Translations under genes and position numbers: made by a program
Source: DASQPA01 sp963757335
Lineage (GTDB): Bacteria; Acidobacteriota; Thermoanaerobaculia; Multivoradales; UBA5704
Direction of reading: 5' to 3'
DNA: 64,000 nucleotides
Assembly: GCA_963757335.1 (NCBI GenBank)
Contig: CAVWRJ010000002.1
Location: 186,001-250,000, forward strand
Shown: piece by piece, positions 12,468 through 21,141 of the stretch
Position numbering within the stretch: the first letter of the stretch is position 1
Layout of the letters: every line of letters starts with the position of its first letter
Notes under the pieces: model-generated
Database searches by the model: none
Seen by the model: only the letters and a program-made list of their open reading frames with translations
Told to the model about the DNA's origin: nothing

Positions 12468-13013
12468 GTGGACAAGGCCAATGTCGAGCGTCTGAAGATG
12501 CTCCTTAAGGGACACGAGGAGATCCTGGAGGAGAAGCGGATCCATCCCGAGACCGCCCAGCGGCAGAACGTCGGTTTCCGGGAGGCCTTCAACGCCCTCG
12601 TGCGGTCGACGATCATGCCGGTTCTGGAGGAGGTCAAGGACCTCATGGTGGGCAAGGTCGAGACCGCCTCGATCTTCCACCGGCTGACCGCCGCCGGGCT
12701 CAAGGTGAAGCTCGACCGCTGGGAGGACTTCGAGCGCTCGCTCCTCTTCTTCGGCGACCCCGGCACCCGCATGGTGCGGATCACCCATGAGGGCGTGGGC
12801 TTCGGCCTGCTGACCAAGAAGGTCGAGCTCTCCCAGGTCACCCCCGAGATGGTGGAGGAGGAGGCGATGAAGTTCCTGAAGCGGGTCTTCGGGGACGAAC
12901 AGCTCCGCCGCCCCCTCGCAACCAGCAACACCGGCGGGATTGGCGGGCTCGGCGGCAGCCGGCGCCGGCCGGCCTATGACGCGGGCAGCGACACTGAGCT
13001 GGTGCGGCTGTAG
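12468..13013 (+). CDS. Hypothetical protein, 181 aa
   Basis: The start is GTG at 12468, with AAAGGAA eight bases upstream; the longer frame from 12408 lacks a ribosome site. The protein is soluble: a helical N-terminal part rich in Lys and Glu (VERLKMLLKGHEEILEEKRI), a mixed middle (FERSLLFFGDPGTRMVRITHEG), and a Gly/Arg-rich disordered tail. No motif identifies it. It lies 75 bases after the membrane protein on the same strand and may share its transcript. It converges with the CPXCG gene, only three bases apart. Confidence 0.7.
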   Translation: MDKANVERLKMLLKGHEEILEEKRIHPETAQRQNVGFREAFNALVRSTIMPVLEEVKDLMVGKVETASIFHRLTAAGLKVKLDRWEDFERSLLFFGDPGTRMVRITHEGVGFGLLTKKVELSQVTPEMVEEEAMKFLKRVFGDEQLRRPLATSNTGGIGGLGGSRRRPAYDAGSDTELVRL

Positions 13014-13016
13014 AAA

Positions 13017-13199
13017 TTACTCGTCCAGCCGCTCCACCCGGACATCGGGATCGCCGTAGCGGTCGCGGGTGATGGTCAGCTGCCAGGGGTTGCAGCAGAC
13101 CTCGCAGTCCTGCACCAGGGTGCCCCAGGTGTCCGGCTCGACGACGATCGAGACCCGTTCCGAGCAGTAGGGGCACTGGACCTCGATCTCGTCGATCAC
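13017..13199 (-). CDS. CPXCG-motif cysteine-rich protein
   Basis: This 60-residue protein starts with GTG at 13199, overlapping the stop of the EVE gene (GTGA), which implies translational coupling. It has the family's pattern: CPYC near residue 9, a central VEPDTW, then DCEVCCNPWQL and an acidic C-terminus. The Cys pairs probably bind zinc. The function of the family is unknown. Length matches the family (about 60-70 residues). Confidence 0.85.
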   Translation of the reverse strand: MIDEIEVQCPYCSERVSIVVEPDTWGTLVQDCEVCCNPWQLTITRDRYGDPDVRVERLDE

Positions 13200-13696
13200 C
13201 TGCCGCCCCGTTTCCCCTTGCGCCCCAGCCTCCGGACGATCGCGAACTCTTCCTGGGTGGCCGGCTGGACGGAGAGCCGCGACCCCTTCTGGGTGACCAC
13301 CATCTTTTCGAGCCCGGGGGTGGCCTTCAGAACCTCCAGGGGGAGGATGGCGGGGAACGCCTCGACGAAGCGGACGTCCACCTGGCACCAGGTGGGGGCG
13401 TCCGGATCGCTCTTCTCGTCGTAGTAGACGCTCTTGGGGTCGAAGGCGGTGGGATCGGGGTAGCCGGCGCGGGCGATCTCGGCGAGCCCCGTTACCCCCG
13501 AGGGGTCGGCGTTCGAGGCATAGAAGAGGACGCCGTCGCCCGGCTTCATGTCGTCGCGGAGGAAGTTCCGCGCCTGGAAGTTGCGCACCCCTTCCCAGGT
13601 CGTCACCCCGTCCCGCTCCAGGTCCTCGATGGTGTAGGCCGCCGGCTCGCACTTCATGAGCCAGTAGCGCTTCTGCCGTGGCTTCTGCCGTGCCAT
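13196..13696 (-). CDS. EVE-domain protein
   Basis: A 166-residue single-domain EVE (PUA-like) protein: RYWLMKCEPAAYTIEDLERD at the start, TTWEGVRNFQARNFLRDDMK, then GDGVLFYASN and a C-terminal LSVQPATQEEF. EVE domains bind modified bases in DNA or RNA. The N-terminus has a short basic extension (ARQKPRQK). It is the first gene of a two-gene unit with the CPXCG protein. It has no restriction partner here, so a stand-alone housekeeping-type reader is the safest inference. Confidence 0.9.
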   Translation of the reverse strand: MARQKPRQKRYWLMKCEPAAYTIEDLERDGVTTWEGVRNFQARNFLRDDMKPGDGVLFYASNADPSGVTGLAEIARAGYPDPTAFDPKSVYYDEKSDPDAPTWCQVDVRFVEAFPAILPLEVLKATPGLEKMVVTQKGSRLSVQPATQEEFAIVRRLGRKGKRGGR

Positions 13697-13732
13697 GCGC
13701 CAGCTCCCTCCGTCCTCCGCCCAGGCTAACTA

Positions 13733-15690
13733 CTAGTCGTTCACATCGTCGAAATCGGGCGGGGCGCCCGCCGGGGGCGCTGGCGCCTTGCGCCGCCAGG
13801 AGGCTGGGCGCCGGTTGAAGCCGCCCGGAGCCTCCTGCTGCAACGGCTGCTGATCGGGGTCGTGCGCCGGTCCCGTCGGCTGGAGGATGATCGTCCGGGT
13901 CGTCGGCTGCATGGCGCCGATCGGCGGCGGCGGCTTCCGGGGCCCGCTCGAGCGCCGCTGCTCCCCGCCAGCATGGCCGCCGTGGCCGGCATGGCCACCA
14001 TGGCCACTGCCGCCATTACCAGCATAACCGCCGGCGCCACCGCGACGCGGATCGCCGGCACCGGCGCGGCGCGCCTCGGCCGGATGCCGTGGCCCACCCT
14101 GCCGCTGGGCTCCCGGCTGAGGCGGGTCCTGCCGGCGCGGCGGCCCGAGGTTGCCGCGGCCATCCCGGTCGGCATGTCGCGGCGGTCCGTCCTGGCGGCG
14201 CGGGCCGCCGTTGCCATTGCGCTCCTGGCGCTCGTTCCGATCGCCCCGGCGCGGGCCGGCGGAGCGGGCTCCGGCGTCCTGCCGCCGGGGTCCGCCCTGG
14301 CGCTTGCCCTGATTTCCGGCCTGGGCCTGCTGGCCTTTCGGGCCGCCGGGAGCGTTGGAGCCATTCGAACCGTTGGCGCCCTGGGGACCGCCGGCGCGCG
14401 GCGCGCCGGCCTCCGGGCGCTTCTCGCGGGCGCGAGCCTGCTCCTCGGCGGCGCGCGCCTTGCGCTCGGCCTTCTCCTTCGCCCGGGCCCGCTCCTCGGC
14501 GCGGCGGGCGCGCAGGTTGGCGATCCGCTCGGCGAGCGGGACCTCCAGGCTCTCCTCCGGCTTCTGCTCGTAGTCGAAGCCGGTCAACTTCCACTGCGGC
14601 AGGCGGCGGCCGATCGCCCGCTCGATCGCCACTAAGTCCCCCTGCTCCTCCGGGCAGACGAAGGTGAAGGCGTCGCCGACGGCGTCGGCGCGGGCGGTGC
14701 GGCCCACCCGGTGGATGTAGTCGTCGGGGACGTTCGGGACGTCGAAGTTGATGACGTGCGAGAGGGCCTCGACGTCGATACCGCGCGCCGCGATGTCGGT
14801 CGCCACCAGCACCCGGGTCTTGCCGCCCTTGAAGTTGGCGAGGGCGAGCGTCCGCTGCACCTGGCTGCGGTTGCCGTGGATGCGGTCGCAGGAGACGCCG
14901 TGACGGGTGAGAAAGTCGGCGAGGCGATTGGCGCGGTGCTTGGTGCGGGTGAAGACGAGGACGTTCTTGATCTCCTCACGCCGCAGGAGCTCCAGGAGCA
15001 GCCAGGGCTTCAAATTCTCGCTCACCGGATAGGTCGCCTGCTCCACCCCGGTCGCCGGGGCAGCCTGGCGCTCGACGTTGATCGCCGCCGGCTCGTGGAG
15101 CATCTCGCGCGCCAGCTCGACGATCGGCCCCGGCAGGGTGGCGGAGAAGAAGAGGGTCTGCTTGGGTCCCGGCGGCAGCTGGTTGAGGATGCGCCGGACG
15201 TCGGGGAGGAACCCCATGTCGAGCATCCGGTCGGCCTCGTCCAGGACCAGGATCTCCAGGCCGTCGAGCTTGCCGTAGGGCTCCCCCAGGTGATCGAGGA
15301 GCCGCCCCGGGGTGGCGATGAGGACGTCCACCCCCTGCTTGAAGGCCTGCTCCTGCGGCCCCGCCGCCACCCCGCCGAAGACCGCCGCCCCGGTCAACCG
15401 GGTATGGCCGGCGAGCTGCACCAGGTGCTCGTGGATCTGCGCCGCGAGCCGCGGGTGGGAGCGAGGACGAGGCAGCGGGTGACGCCTGGCGGCTGATCGG
15501 CGAGGCGGTTCAGGATGGGCAGCAGGAACGCCGCCGTCTTGCCGCTTCCGGTCATGGCACAGGCGAGGACGTCGCGGCCGGTCATGGCCGGGGGGATGGC
15601 ATCCAACTGAATGGGGGTGGGCTGCGTAAAGCCCATGTCTGCAACACCCTGGAGTAGGTCGGCCTTGAGGCCGAAGCTCGCAAAAGTCAT
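13733..15690 (-). CDS. DEAD-box RNA helicase, single-base frameshift in motif Ia
   Basis: The start at 15690 gives the Q motif (FGLKADLLQGVADMGFTQPT), Walker A (AMTGSGKT) and the beginning of motif Ia (LVLAPTR). There the frame breaks: GAGCTC of PTREL is missing one base at about 15449. The next frame restores a full helicase core (VLDEADRMLDMGF, SATLP, RGIDVEALSHVINFD, HRVGRTAR). The C-terminus is a roughly 250-residue Arg/Gly/Pro/Gln-rich tail, as in RhlE-type helicases that act in ribosome assembly or RNA decay. An indel in such a conserved motif in an otherwise intact gene looks like a sequence error. Confidence 0.85.
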
Positions 15691-16098
15691 CGTTTCAGTT
15701 CACAGTCCTTCTGCGGCACCCCCCTGCGCAAGGGAAGCTCCACGTGTCGTTACCGGCAGGTTGACAGGAACGGGGACTTTGCCGGCGAGGCCGCCGCTCG
15801 GGCTCGAGGGAGCCCTGTCATCTCGCGGCGCAGGCTAAAAACCCAGGAAGGGAGGCCCGCGTGCGCGCCGCGGATGCATAGGATCTCATAATCCAGGCGG
15901 GTTTGGCAACCCAGGGGGAGAAGGGTCCAGGGACTGGGTCAAAGTCCTAGGTGGATCTGGGCGTCTCGCCTTAGCTCTACTTTGTCAGACCAGCTTCTCC
16001 ACCCTCCTTCAAGAGCATGGGCTCGGCGGGGCTCTCCTAGTTGATACTTCTAAGTTATAATTCTGAGCGTCCAATAACTCTCGACGAGGAGAATTGTC
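15691..16098. other. Intergenic region upstream of the helicase and the lanthipeptide gene
   Basis: No gene is seen in these 408 bases. GC content drops toward the right end, where TATAAT (16056-16061) lies 38 bases before the first precursor gene. The left part presumably holds the helicase promoter and leader, reading leftward. I see no riboswitch-like or tRNA-like structure. Confidence 0.5.
16056..16061 (+). promoter_or_regulatory. Possible -10 box for the lanthipeptide-like precursor
   Basis: TATAAT in an AT-rich pocket upstream of the ATG at 16099. The TTGATA at 16041-16046 is only nine bases away, too close for a standard -35, so only the -10 is proposed. Confidence 0.35.
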
Positions 16099-16263
16099 AT
16101 GAAGAAAAGTCTGAAAAAGCTTACGCTCAACAAGGAGACACTGAAGAGCCTTGACCTGGGCACCGTGGTCGCGGGCATGCCCGTGCCGCCAACCATCCCC
16201 AACGGCTCAGCTTGCAGCCAGGTATTCTGTTCACATACTTATTGTCCACCGCTGACGGCTTAA
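16099..16263 (+). CDS. Lanthipeptide-like precursor peptide 1 (class I leader)
   Basis: A 54-residue peptide with GAGGAGA upstream of the ATG. The leader (MKKSLKKLTLNKETLKSLDL) is the Lys-rich, LNKET-containing type of class I lanthipeptide precursors known from Bacteroidota and Acidobacteriota. The C-terminal core is rich in Ser, Thr and Cys (SACSQVFCSHTYCPPLTA, three Cys), suitable for lanthionine rings. No LanB dehydratase, LanC cyclase or exporter gene is in the window, so maturation would need enzymes encoded elsewhere. It stops directly before an integrase remnant in the same frame. Confidence 0.75.
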   Translation: MKKSLKKLTLNKETLKSLDLGTVVAGMPVPPTIPNGSACSQVFCSHTYCPPLTA

Positions 16264-16491
16264 CGGCTCTCCCACCGCGAACCCAGCACCGGGATCGTCG
16301 TCGGCACCGAGGTTCTCCACCTCTCCGCCGTCATCGACCAGGCTGGTGAACGGGCCCGGCGACGGTTCGTCGAGTTCTTCACCGCCGAGCTCCGTAATCC
16401 CCATACCCAGAAGGCCTACGGCTCCGCCGCCGTAGGCCGCTTGCTCGCCTGGTGCGAGGTGAGTCGCGAAGCGCAGGCGTGCGAAGGCTGA
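16264..16491 (+). pseudogene. Tyrosine-recombinase N-terminal remnant
   Basis: In frame after the precursor stop, the sequence reads LSAVIDQAGERARRRFVEFF, then TAELRNPHTQKAYGSAAVGR and LLAWCE before a TGA at 16489-16491. This is the SAM-like core-binding domain at the N-terminus of phage/integron-type tyrosine recombinases. The catalytic domain is absent and no start codon is obvious. The remnant indicates past integrase activity between the two precursor genes. Confidence 0.65.
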
Positions 16492-16661
16492 TGCCTCTGC
16501 GCCCAGCCTGTATCGCCCAGTTTTCTTCCGGCAAAGACGCTATCGGACGGAAAGGGAAGGCGGCAGACGGCGGCGAACGGGGATAGACTTCCCCTGTCTC
16601 AACCTCCCGAGCGGCCGGAGGAAGACGAACCCACCCACTCCCTTCCTGTAAGGAGAGCCCC

Positions 16662-16811
16662 TTGAAGAAAGCACCGAAGAAGAACCTGAAGCTGGAGATC
16701 CACCGCGAGACTCTGCGGGCCCTCGAACCGACGGAGCTCCTCGTGAACATCGTGGGCGGCTACAACTACTCCACCTTGAGCCACTGTACCTACAACTGCA
16801 CGACCCATTGA
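16662..16811 (+). CDS. Lanthipeptide-like precursor peptide 2
   Basis: A 49-residue peptide starting at TTG, six bases after AAGGAG. The Lys-rich leader (KKAPKKNLKLEIHRETLRAL) is a variant of the class I lanthipeptide leader in peptide 1, with ETLRAL aligned to ETLKSL. A double Gly (VNIVGG) precedes the core YNYSTLSHCTYNCTTH, which has two Cys and many Ser/Thr. As for peptide 1, no modification or export genes are nearby. The ribosome site, shared leader logic and small spacing make chance unlikely. Confidence 0.72.
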   Translation: MKKAPKKNLKLEIHRETLRALEPTELLVNIVGGYNYSTLSHCTYNCTTH

Positions 16812-16994
16812 GTCTCCCGAGGGAGGAGACCCCAATGGAAAGGACGATCTCCCGCCGCGAACCTCGCGGCGGGGTCGTCCTGGCCGGCGGCGATAGGTGC
16901 CAGCCGAAAGGTGCCGGCGCTCCGCCGCGATGCGGCGCGCGCTAGCGGAGAGCATGAATTGGAGTTGGCCCGCGACTGGCGCTAGACTTTACGC

Positions 16995-18236
16995 ATGCGC
17001 TCGAAACAGCTCGTCCTCCTCTCTCTCGCCGCTTTCGCCCTCCTGCCCGCGGCCGCTTTGAGTGCGGCGCGGCTGCCGAGCGGGGCGGAGATCTCCGTCA
17101 ACGTGAGCCACCTGGGGGTCCATGTGGACCCCTCCGTCGCCGTCTTCCCGGACGGCGGCTTCGTCGTCGTCTGGTCGAACGGTCCGGGTTACGAGCGCCT
17201 GGCGATCCACGCCCGGCTCTTCGCCCCGAACGGAAGCCCGACGAGCGGGGAGTTCCGGTTGGTCGACCCCGGCACCGGTTCGCAGCATGCCGACCAGGTC
17301 GTCGCCGACCGCGACGGGACCTTCCTCGTCGCCTGGAGCGAGACGCGCTCCCCGGGCGGGGTGTCCGACGTCTTCGTCCGCCGCTTCCAGCGCGACGGCA
17401 CGCCCGCGGGGGCGCGGAGCCGGGTGAACCCGCGGCGACCGGCGAGCCGCTATCGGGCCCGCCTCGCCGTGGGCGCGAACGGCCGGTTCGCCGTCGCCTG
17501 GACCGCCAACGTCGACGCCCCCGACCCCGACCTCTCCTTCGCCAATGCGATGGCCCGCTTCTTCGCCGCCGACGGCACGCCGCTGGGCGACGAGATCCTC
17601 GTCGCCAAGGGGGCCCCCAGCGGCGGCGACAGCATCTCCTTTCTACCCGAAGCCGTGACCCTGGCGCCGGACGGGACCCTCGCGGTCGTCTTCCAGGACA
17701 CGGACGTCGAGGGGATCTTCACCTATCTCTCCCTCTACAAGGCGAACCGGGAGATCTCCTCGAACGCCATCTCCAGGTACGACTGCTGTGTCGACGGGAG
17801 CGGTGGAGCCGCCCTCACGCGGGCCGCGGACGGCAGCCTGGTCGCCGCCTGGGGCGGCTCCACGATCTTCGCGCAGCGGTTCAGTCCACAAGGGGTCCCT
17901 GAGGACAAAGAGTTCGTCCTCCCCAAGCAGGACTTCCCCTTCCGCGAGAGCGTCCCCCCGTCCATACCCAGGCTCGCGGCGCTGCCGGAGGGGGGATTCC
18001 TCGCCGCCTGGACCGCAGCCGTCGACGAGGACCACAACGCCAGGGTCTTCGCCCGGGTCTTCACCGCCGAGGGCACGCCGCTCACCCGCGACTTCCAGCT
18101 CTCCTCCGACTTCGTGGAGCCTATGACCTTTTATAACTCGGTGACAGTCGCGGCGAACCAGAAGGGGCCCGCCGTGGTGGTCTGGCAGGAGAAGGGCGGA
18201 GCCAACCTCCGCGCCCGCCTCTTCACGGTGCGCTAG
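16995..18236 (+). CDS. Secreted repeat protein, beta-propeller-like
   Basis: The 413-residue product has a signal peptide (QLVLLSLAAFALLPAAALSA) and about seven repeats of a roughly 55-residue unit built around G-(G/T/R)-F-(V/L/A)-V-(V/A)-W and R-(L/F)-(F/Q)-X-X-(D/E)-G-(T/S)-P, as in FVVVWSN, FLVAWSE, FAVAWTA and FLAAWTA. That number and spacing suits a beta-propeller. No catalytic residues are evident. It probably acts outside the cell. The IS630 element lies exactly at its stop codon, but the target-site TA restores TAG, so the protein is unchanged. Confidence 0.75.
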   Translation: MRSKQLVLLSLAAFALLPAAALSAARLPSGAEISVNVSHLGVHVDPSVAVFPDGGFVVVWSNGPGYERLAIHARLFAPNGSPTSGEFRLVDPGTGSQHADQVVADRDGTFLVAWSETRSPGGVSDVFVRRFQRDGTPAGARSRVNPRRPASRYRARLAVGANGRFAVAWTANVDAPDPDLSFANAMARFFAADGTPLGDEILVAKGAPSGGDSISFLPEAVTLAPDGTLAVVFQDTDVEGIFTYLSLYKANREISSNAISRYDCCVDGSGGAALTRAADGSLVAAWGGSTIFAQRFSPQGVPEDKEFVLPKQDFPFRESVPPSIPRLAALPEGGFLAAWTAAVDEDHNARVFARVFTAEGTPLTRDFQLSSDFVEPMTFYNSVTVAANQKGPAVVVWQEKGGANLRARLFTVR

Positions 18237-19405
18237 TGTAGTGGGTCCGATATTCCGGCGCCTATGTTACCTTCTCCTGGGATGTAGTAGCTCCAGGAGG
18301 GAAGAAGATGCGAGTGGCGGTCCAGGTTGTTCTCTCCGTAGAGGAGAGGGAGGAGTTGGAGAGATTGGCGGCCGGCCGCAGGCTCCCTGCGCGCGTTGTC
18401 GAGAGGGCAGGCATCATCCTGCTGGCCGGTAAGGGCAAGCAGGACCGGGAAATCGCAAGCGTCTTTGGTGTATCGCGAAAAACGGTAAGTCTTTGGCGTC
18501 GGCGGTTTGTGGAGAAGCGTATCTCCGGCATTTTGAAAGATGCTCCCCGTCTCGGGACAAAGCGCAGGATTAGCCCGGAGGTGGTTACCAAGATCATCCA
18601 GAAGACCACTCAAGAGAAGCCGGTGGGCCGGACTCATTGGAGCACCCGCAGCCTGGCCAAGGTCATGGGATTGAGCCCGAGCACGATTGGTCGAGTCTGG
18701 AGGCGTCACGGCCTCAAGCCTCACTTGTCCCGCACCTTCAAGGTGAGCCGGGATTCGAAGTTCCTGGAAAAGCTGAACGACATCATTGCTCTGTATGTGA
18801 ACCCTCCGGAGCACGCGTTGGTCTTCTCGGTTGACGAGAAGAGCCAGATCCAAGCGCTGGACCGAACCCAGCCGGGACTTCCGCTTGTCCCAGGGCGTGC
18901 TGGCACCATGACCCACGACTACAAACGCAATGGGACGACGACTCTGTTCACGGCGCTCAATACGCTGGATGGAACGGTGATTGGGACCTGTATGCCGCAA
19001 CACCGCCATCAGGAGTGGCTCAAGTTTCTCCGTCTCATCGACCGCAAGACTCCCAAGAGCCAGGACATCCACCTAATTGCGGATAACTACGCGACTCACA
19101 AGCACCCTAAGGTTCAGGCTTGGCTGGAGCGCCATCCTCGCTTCACCATGCACTTCACGCCAACCAGTGCCTCATGGCTCAACATGGTCGAGCGCTTCTT
19201 CCGTGACCTGACGCAAAACCGACTGCGCCGGGGAGTGTTTCGCAGCCTTGGGGATCTAGTCACCGCCATCGACGAGTATCTCGTGCACCACAACCAGGAT
19301 CCCAAGCCCTACATTTGGACGAAGTCCGCCAGCGATATCCTGGAGAAGGTCACCCGTGCCCAGCAGGCCGTGCTTAAGGCCATATCTGTGTGACCCACTA
19401 CACTA
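18234..19405 (+). mobile_element. Complete IS630-family insertion sequence
   Basis: Terminal inverted repeats GTGTAGTGGGTC (from 18236) and GACCCACTACAC (to 19403) are perfect over 12 bp, and TA is duplicated at 18234-18235 and 19404-19405, as expected for IS630/Tc1-type insertion. One transposase gene fills it. Perfect ends and an open transposase frame suggest recent insertion and possibly an active copy. Confidence 0.92.
18308..19393 (+). CDS. IS630-family transposase
   Basis: The 361-residue protein starts after AGGAGGG. Its N-terminus has helix-turn-helix segments (KQDREIASVFGVSRKTVSLW and THWSTRSLAKVMGLSPSTIG). The DDE catalytic triad is visible: D in FSVDEKSQIQALDR, D in LIADNYATHKHP, and E in ASWLNMVERFFRDL. 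Length is normal for the family. GC content is lower than in neighbouring genes, consistent with arrival from elsewhere. Confidence 0.95.
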   Translation: MRVAVQVVLSVEEREELERLAAGRRLPARVVERAGIILLAGKGKQDREIASVFGVSRKTVSLWRRRFVEKRISGILKDAPRLGTKRRISPEVVTKIIQKTTQEKPVGRTHWSTRSLAKVMGLSPSTIGRVWRRHGLKPHLSRTFKVSRDSKFLEKLNDIIALYVNPPEHALVFSVDEKSQIQALDRTQPGLPLVPGRAGTMTHDYKRNGTTTLFTALNTLDGTVIGTCMPQHRHQEWLKFLRLIDRKTPKSQDIHLIADNYATHKHPKVQAWLERHPRFTMHFTPTSASWLNMVERFFRDLTQNRLRRGVFRSLGDLVTAIDEYLVHHNQDPKPYIWTKSASDILEKVTRAQQAVLKAISV

Positions 19406-19407
19406 GG

Positions 19408-19527
19408 AGCTATGCAGTCGCGCCGGCGGAGCGGCTCGAGGACAGCCGGGTAAAGAAGCTGAAGAAGCGACGAGATCATCTCCTCCTCCGCTTGCGGGCC
19501 GAGTACGAGCTCAATCCGCAATCCTGA
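19408..19527 (+). pseudogene. Possible C-terminal fragment of a small helical protein
   Basis: Just right of the IS630 element, an in-frame stretch reads AERLEDSRVKKLKKRRDHLL, then LRLRAEYELNPQS and a stop. It resembles the basic helical C-terminus of DUF465-type proteins, but no start or N-terminal part is present on either side of the element. Evidence is weak. Confidence 0.25.
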
Positions 19528-19533
19528 AGAGGA

Positions 19534-20415
19534 TCACCCCACCCGCTTGCCGTCCTCGTCGTACTCGTACACCCCCCTGCCCACCTTCCGGCCCAGCCTT
19601 CCGGCGCGGACGTGCTGGAGGAGGAGGTTGTTGGGGCGGAAGGCCTCGCCCAGGCTCTTGTGGAGGAACTCGAGGATCGAGAGGCGGACGTCGAGGCCCA
19701 CGAGGTCGACCATCTCGAAGGGGCCCATGGGGTGGTTCAAGCCGAGCTTCAGGGCCTTGTCGATGTCCTCGGCGGAGGCCACCCCCTCCTGCAGCATGCG
19801 GAAGGCCTCGTTGCCGATAAGGGCGTTGATGCGCGAGGTCACGAAGCCAGGGGCCTCCTTGACCACCACGACCTCCTTGCCCATCCGCTCCCCCACCTGG
19901 CGCATCGCCGCCAGGGTCTCCTCCGAGGTCTCCAGGCCGCGCACCAGCTCGATCAGCTTCATCACGTGGACGGGGTTGAAGAAGTGCATGCCGGCGAAGC
20001 GGTCCGGCCGGCCGGAGGCGGCGGCCATCTCGGTGATCGAGAGGGCCGAGGTGTTGGAGGCGAAGAGGGCGTGCGCCGGGGCCGCCGCCGCCACCTGGCG
20101 GAAGGTCTCGATCTTGAGCGCCATGTCCTCCGGCGCCGCCTCGATCACGAGGTCCGCATCGGCCACCGCGGCGGCCAGGTCGGGGGCGAGGTGGAGCCCC
20201 GCTCGCGCCCGCTCGGCCACGGCGGGGTCGACCTTGCCCAGCTCGACCCCTCTGGCGAGATTCTTGTGGATGACGCCCAGGGCCTTCTCGACCGCGCCGG
20301 GGAAGGGATCGTGGAGGCGGGTGGTGTAGCCGGCGGCGGCGGCGACGTGGGCGATGCCGCGCCCCATCGTGCCGGCACCGAGGACGGCGACGGTCTCGAT
20401 CGTCTCGTTCGCCAT
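19534..20415 (-). CDS. 3-hydroxyacyl-CoA (3-hydroxybutyryl-CoA) dehydrogenase
   Basis: The 293 residues match the short, stand-alone family: an NAD-binding loop near residue 12 (GAGTMGRGIAHVAA), SNTSALSITEMA near residue 120, the catalytic His/Glu region HFFNPVHVMKLIELV, and the C-terminal dimerisation domain (PGFVTSRINALIGNEAFRML, LNHPMGPFEMVDLVGLDV). The enzyme oxidises 3-hydroxyacyl-CoA with NAD in fatty-acid degradation or runs the reverse reaction in butyrate-type pathways. It lies two bases downstream of a ferritin-like gene. Confidence 0.93.
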   Translation of the reverse strand: MANETIETVAVLGAGTMGRGIAHVAAAAGYTTRLHDPFPGAVEKALGVIHKNLARGVELGKVDPAVAERARAGLHLAPDLAAAVADADLVIEAAPEDMALKIETFRQVAAAAPAHALFASNTSALSITEMAAASGRPDRFAGMHFFNPVHVMKLIELVRGLETSEETLAAMRQVGERMGKEVVVVKEAPGFVTSRINALIGNEAFRMLQEGVASAEDIDKALKLGLNHPMGPFEMVDLVGLDVRLSILEFLHKSLGEAFRPNNLLLQHVRAGRLGRKVGRGVYEYDEDGKRVG

Positions 20416-20417
20416 GA

Positions 20418-21077
20418 TCAGGAGACCGGGATGTTGTAAATGCCGGTCGTCTTGCCGGCCAGGTCGCGCAGCTCGTCCGCGATCGCCAGGGTGTTGCGCA
20501 CCGCCGCGGCGGCGAGCTCCTGGAGCTCCGGGGTGATGGCGTATTTGGCGAGGATGTCCCGCCCCAAATGGTGGTGGTGGACCTCCTCGGGCTGGATGAT
20601 GTCGGCGTAGAGCCGCGCCGTCTCCTCATCCCCCACCGACTGGCAGAACTGGACGAACTGGGTGTTCCGGATCTCGGCGATCGCCTCGCTCGCGAAGGGG
20701 CCGGCGCCGATCCGCTCGACCGTCGTCCGCAGGCCGCGGAGGTACTGGTAGAGCGGGCTGTGGCCGTCGGCCAGCGGATCGAAGTCCGTCAGGTCCTGCC
20801 CAAGCTCGACCAGGCGCTGGCTGATGAGGGCATAGTGCTTCATCTCGTCCCCGCACTGGAGAGCCAGGGCGAGCTTGGCGTCGACCTCGGGGGTCGAGGG
20901 CAACCAGAAGCCGGCGAGCTCGCTCGCCTCGATCTCGCTCTTCAAGGCGAGCTTCAGGAGCGATACGACGTCGACCTTTCCCTGCGTCTCGGCCTCCAGG
21001 GTCTCGGTTTCGCCGAGACGCGCGAAGAGCCGGCCCATCTCCTCCAATAAACCTGCAACAAATTCCTTCCCGTTCAC
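20418..21077 (-). CDS. Ferritin-like di-iron-fold protein
   Basis: A 219-residue, almost entirely helical protein. Candidate iron ligands are seen as SEIEASELAGF, ALQCGDEMKHYALI and PEEVHHHHLGRD, with the Glu and His spacing of ferritin-like four-helix bundles. The exact reaction is unknown; such proteins are often oxidases, reductases or iron-handling proteins. It is directly upstream of the hydroxyacyl-CoA dehydrogenase with a two-base gap, which hints at a role in CoA-ester metabolism, but this is only inference. Confidence 0.75.
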   Translation of the reverse strand: MNGKEFVAGLLEEMGRLFARLGETETLEAETQGKVDVVSLLKLALKSEIEASELAGFWLPSTPEVDAKLALALQCGDEMKHYALISQRLVELGQDLTDFDPLADGHSPLYQYLRGLRTTVERIGAGPFASEAIAEIRNTQFVQFCQSVGDEETARLYADIIQPEEVHHHHLGRDILAKYAITPELQELAAAAVRNTLAIADELRDLAGKTTGIYNIPVS

Positions 21078-21141
21078 CCGGTGTCTCTCCTTGAGATGCC
21101 CGGCGGTGCGGCCGAGCTGGGACCTATTCTACTCTCTCCTT

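Noticed and set aside
10947..12788. 613-codon minus-strand ORF
   Set aside because: It is antisense to the GT-C-like gene in a high-GC genome; rich in Glu, Gly and Arg as expected of shadows.
16041..16061. Canonical promoter TTGATA/TATAAT
   Set aside because: The spacing is nine bases instead of about 17; only the -10 is kept as a tentative site.
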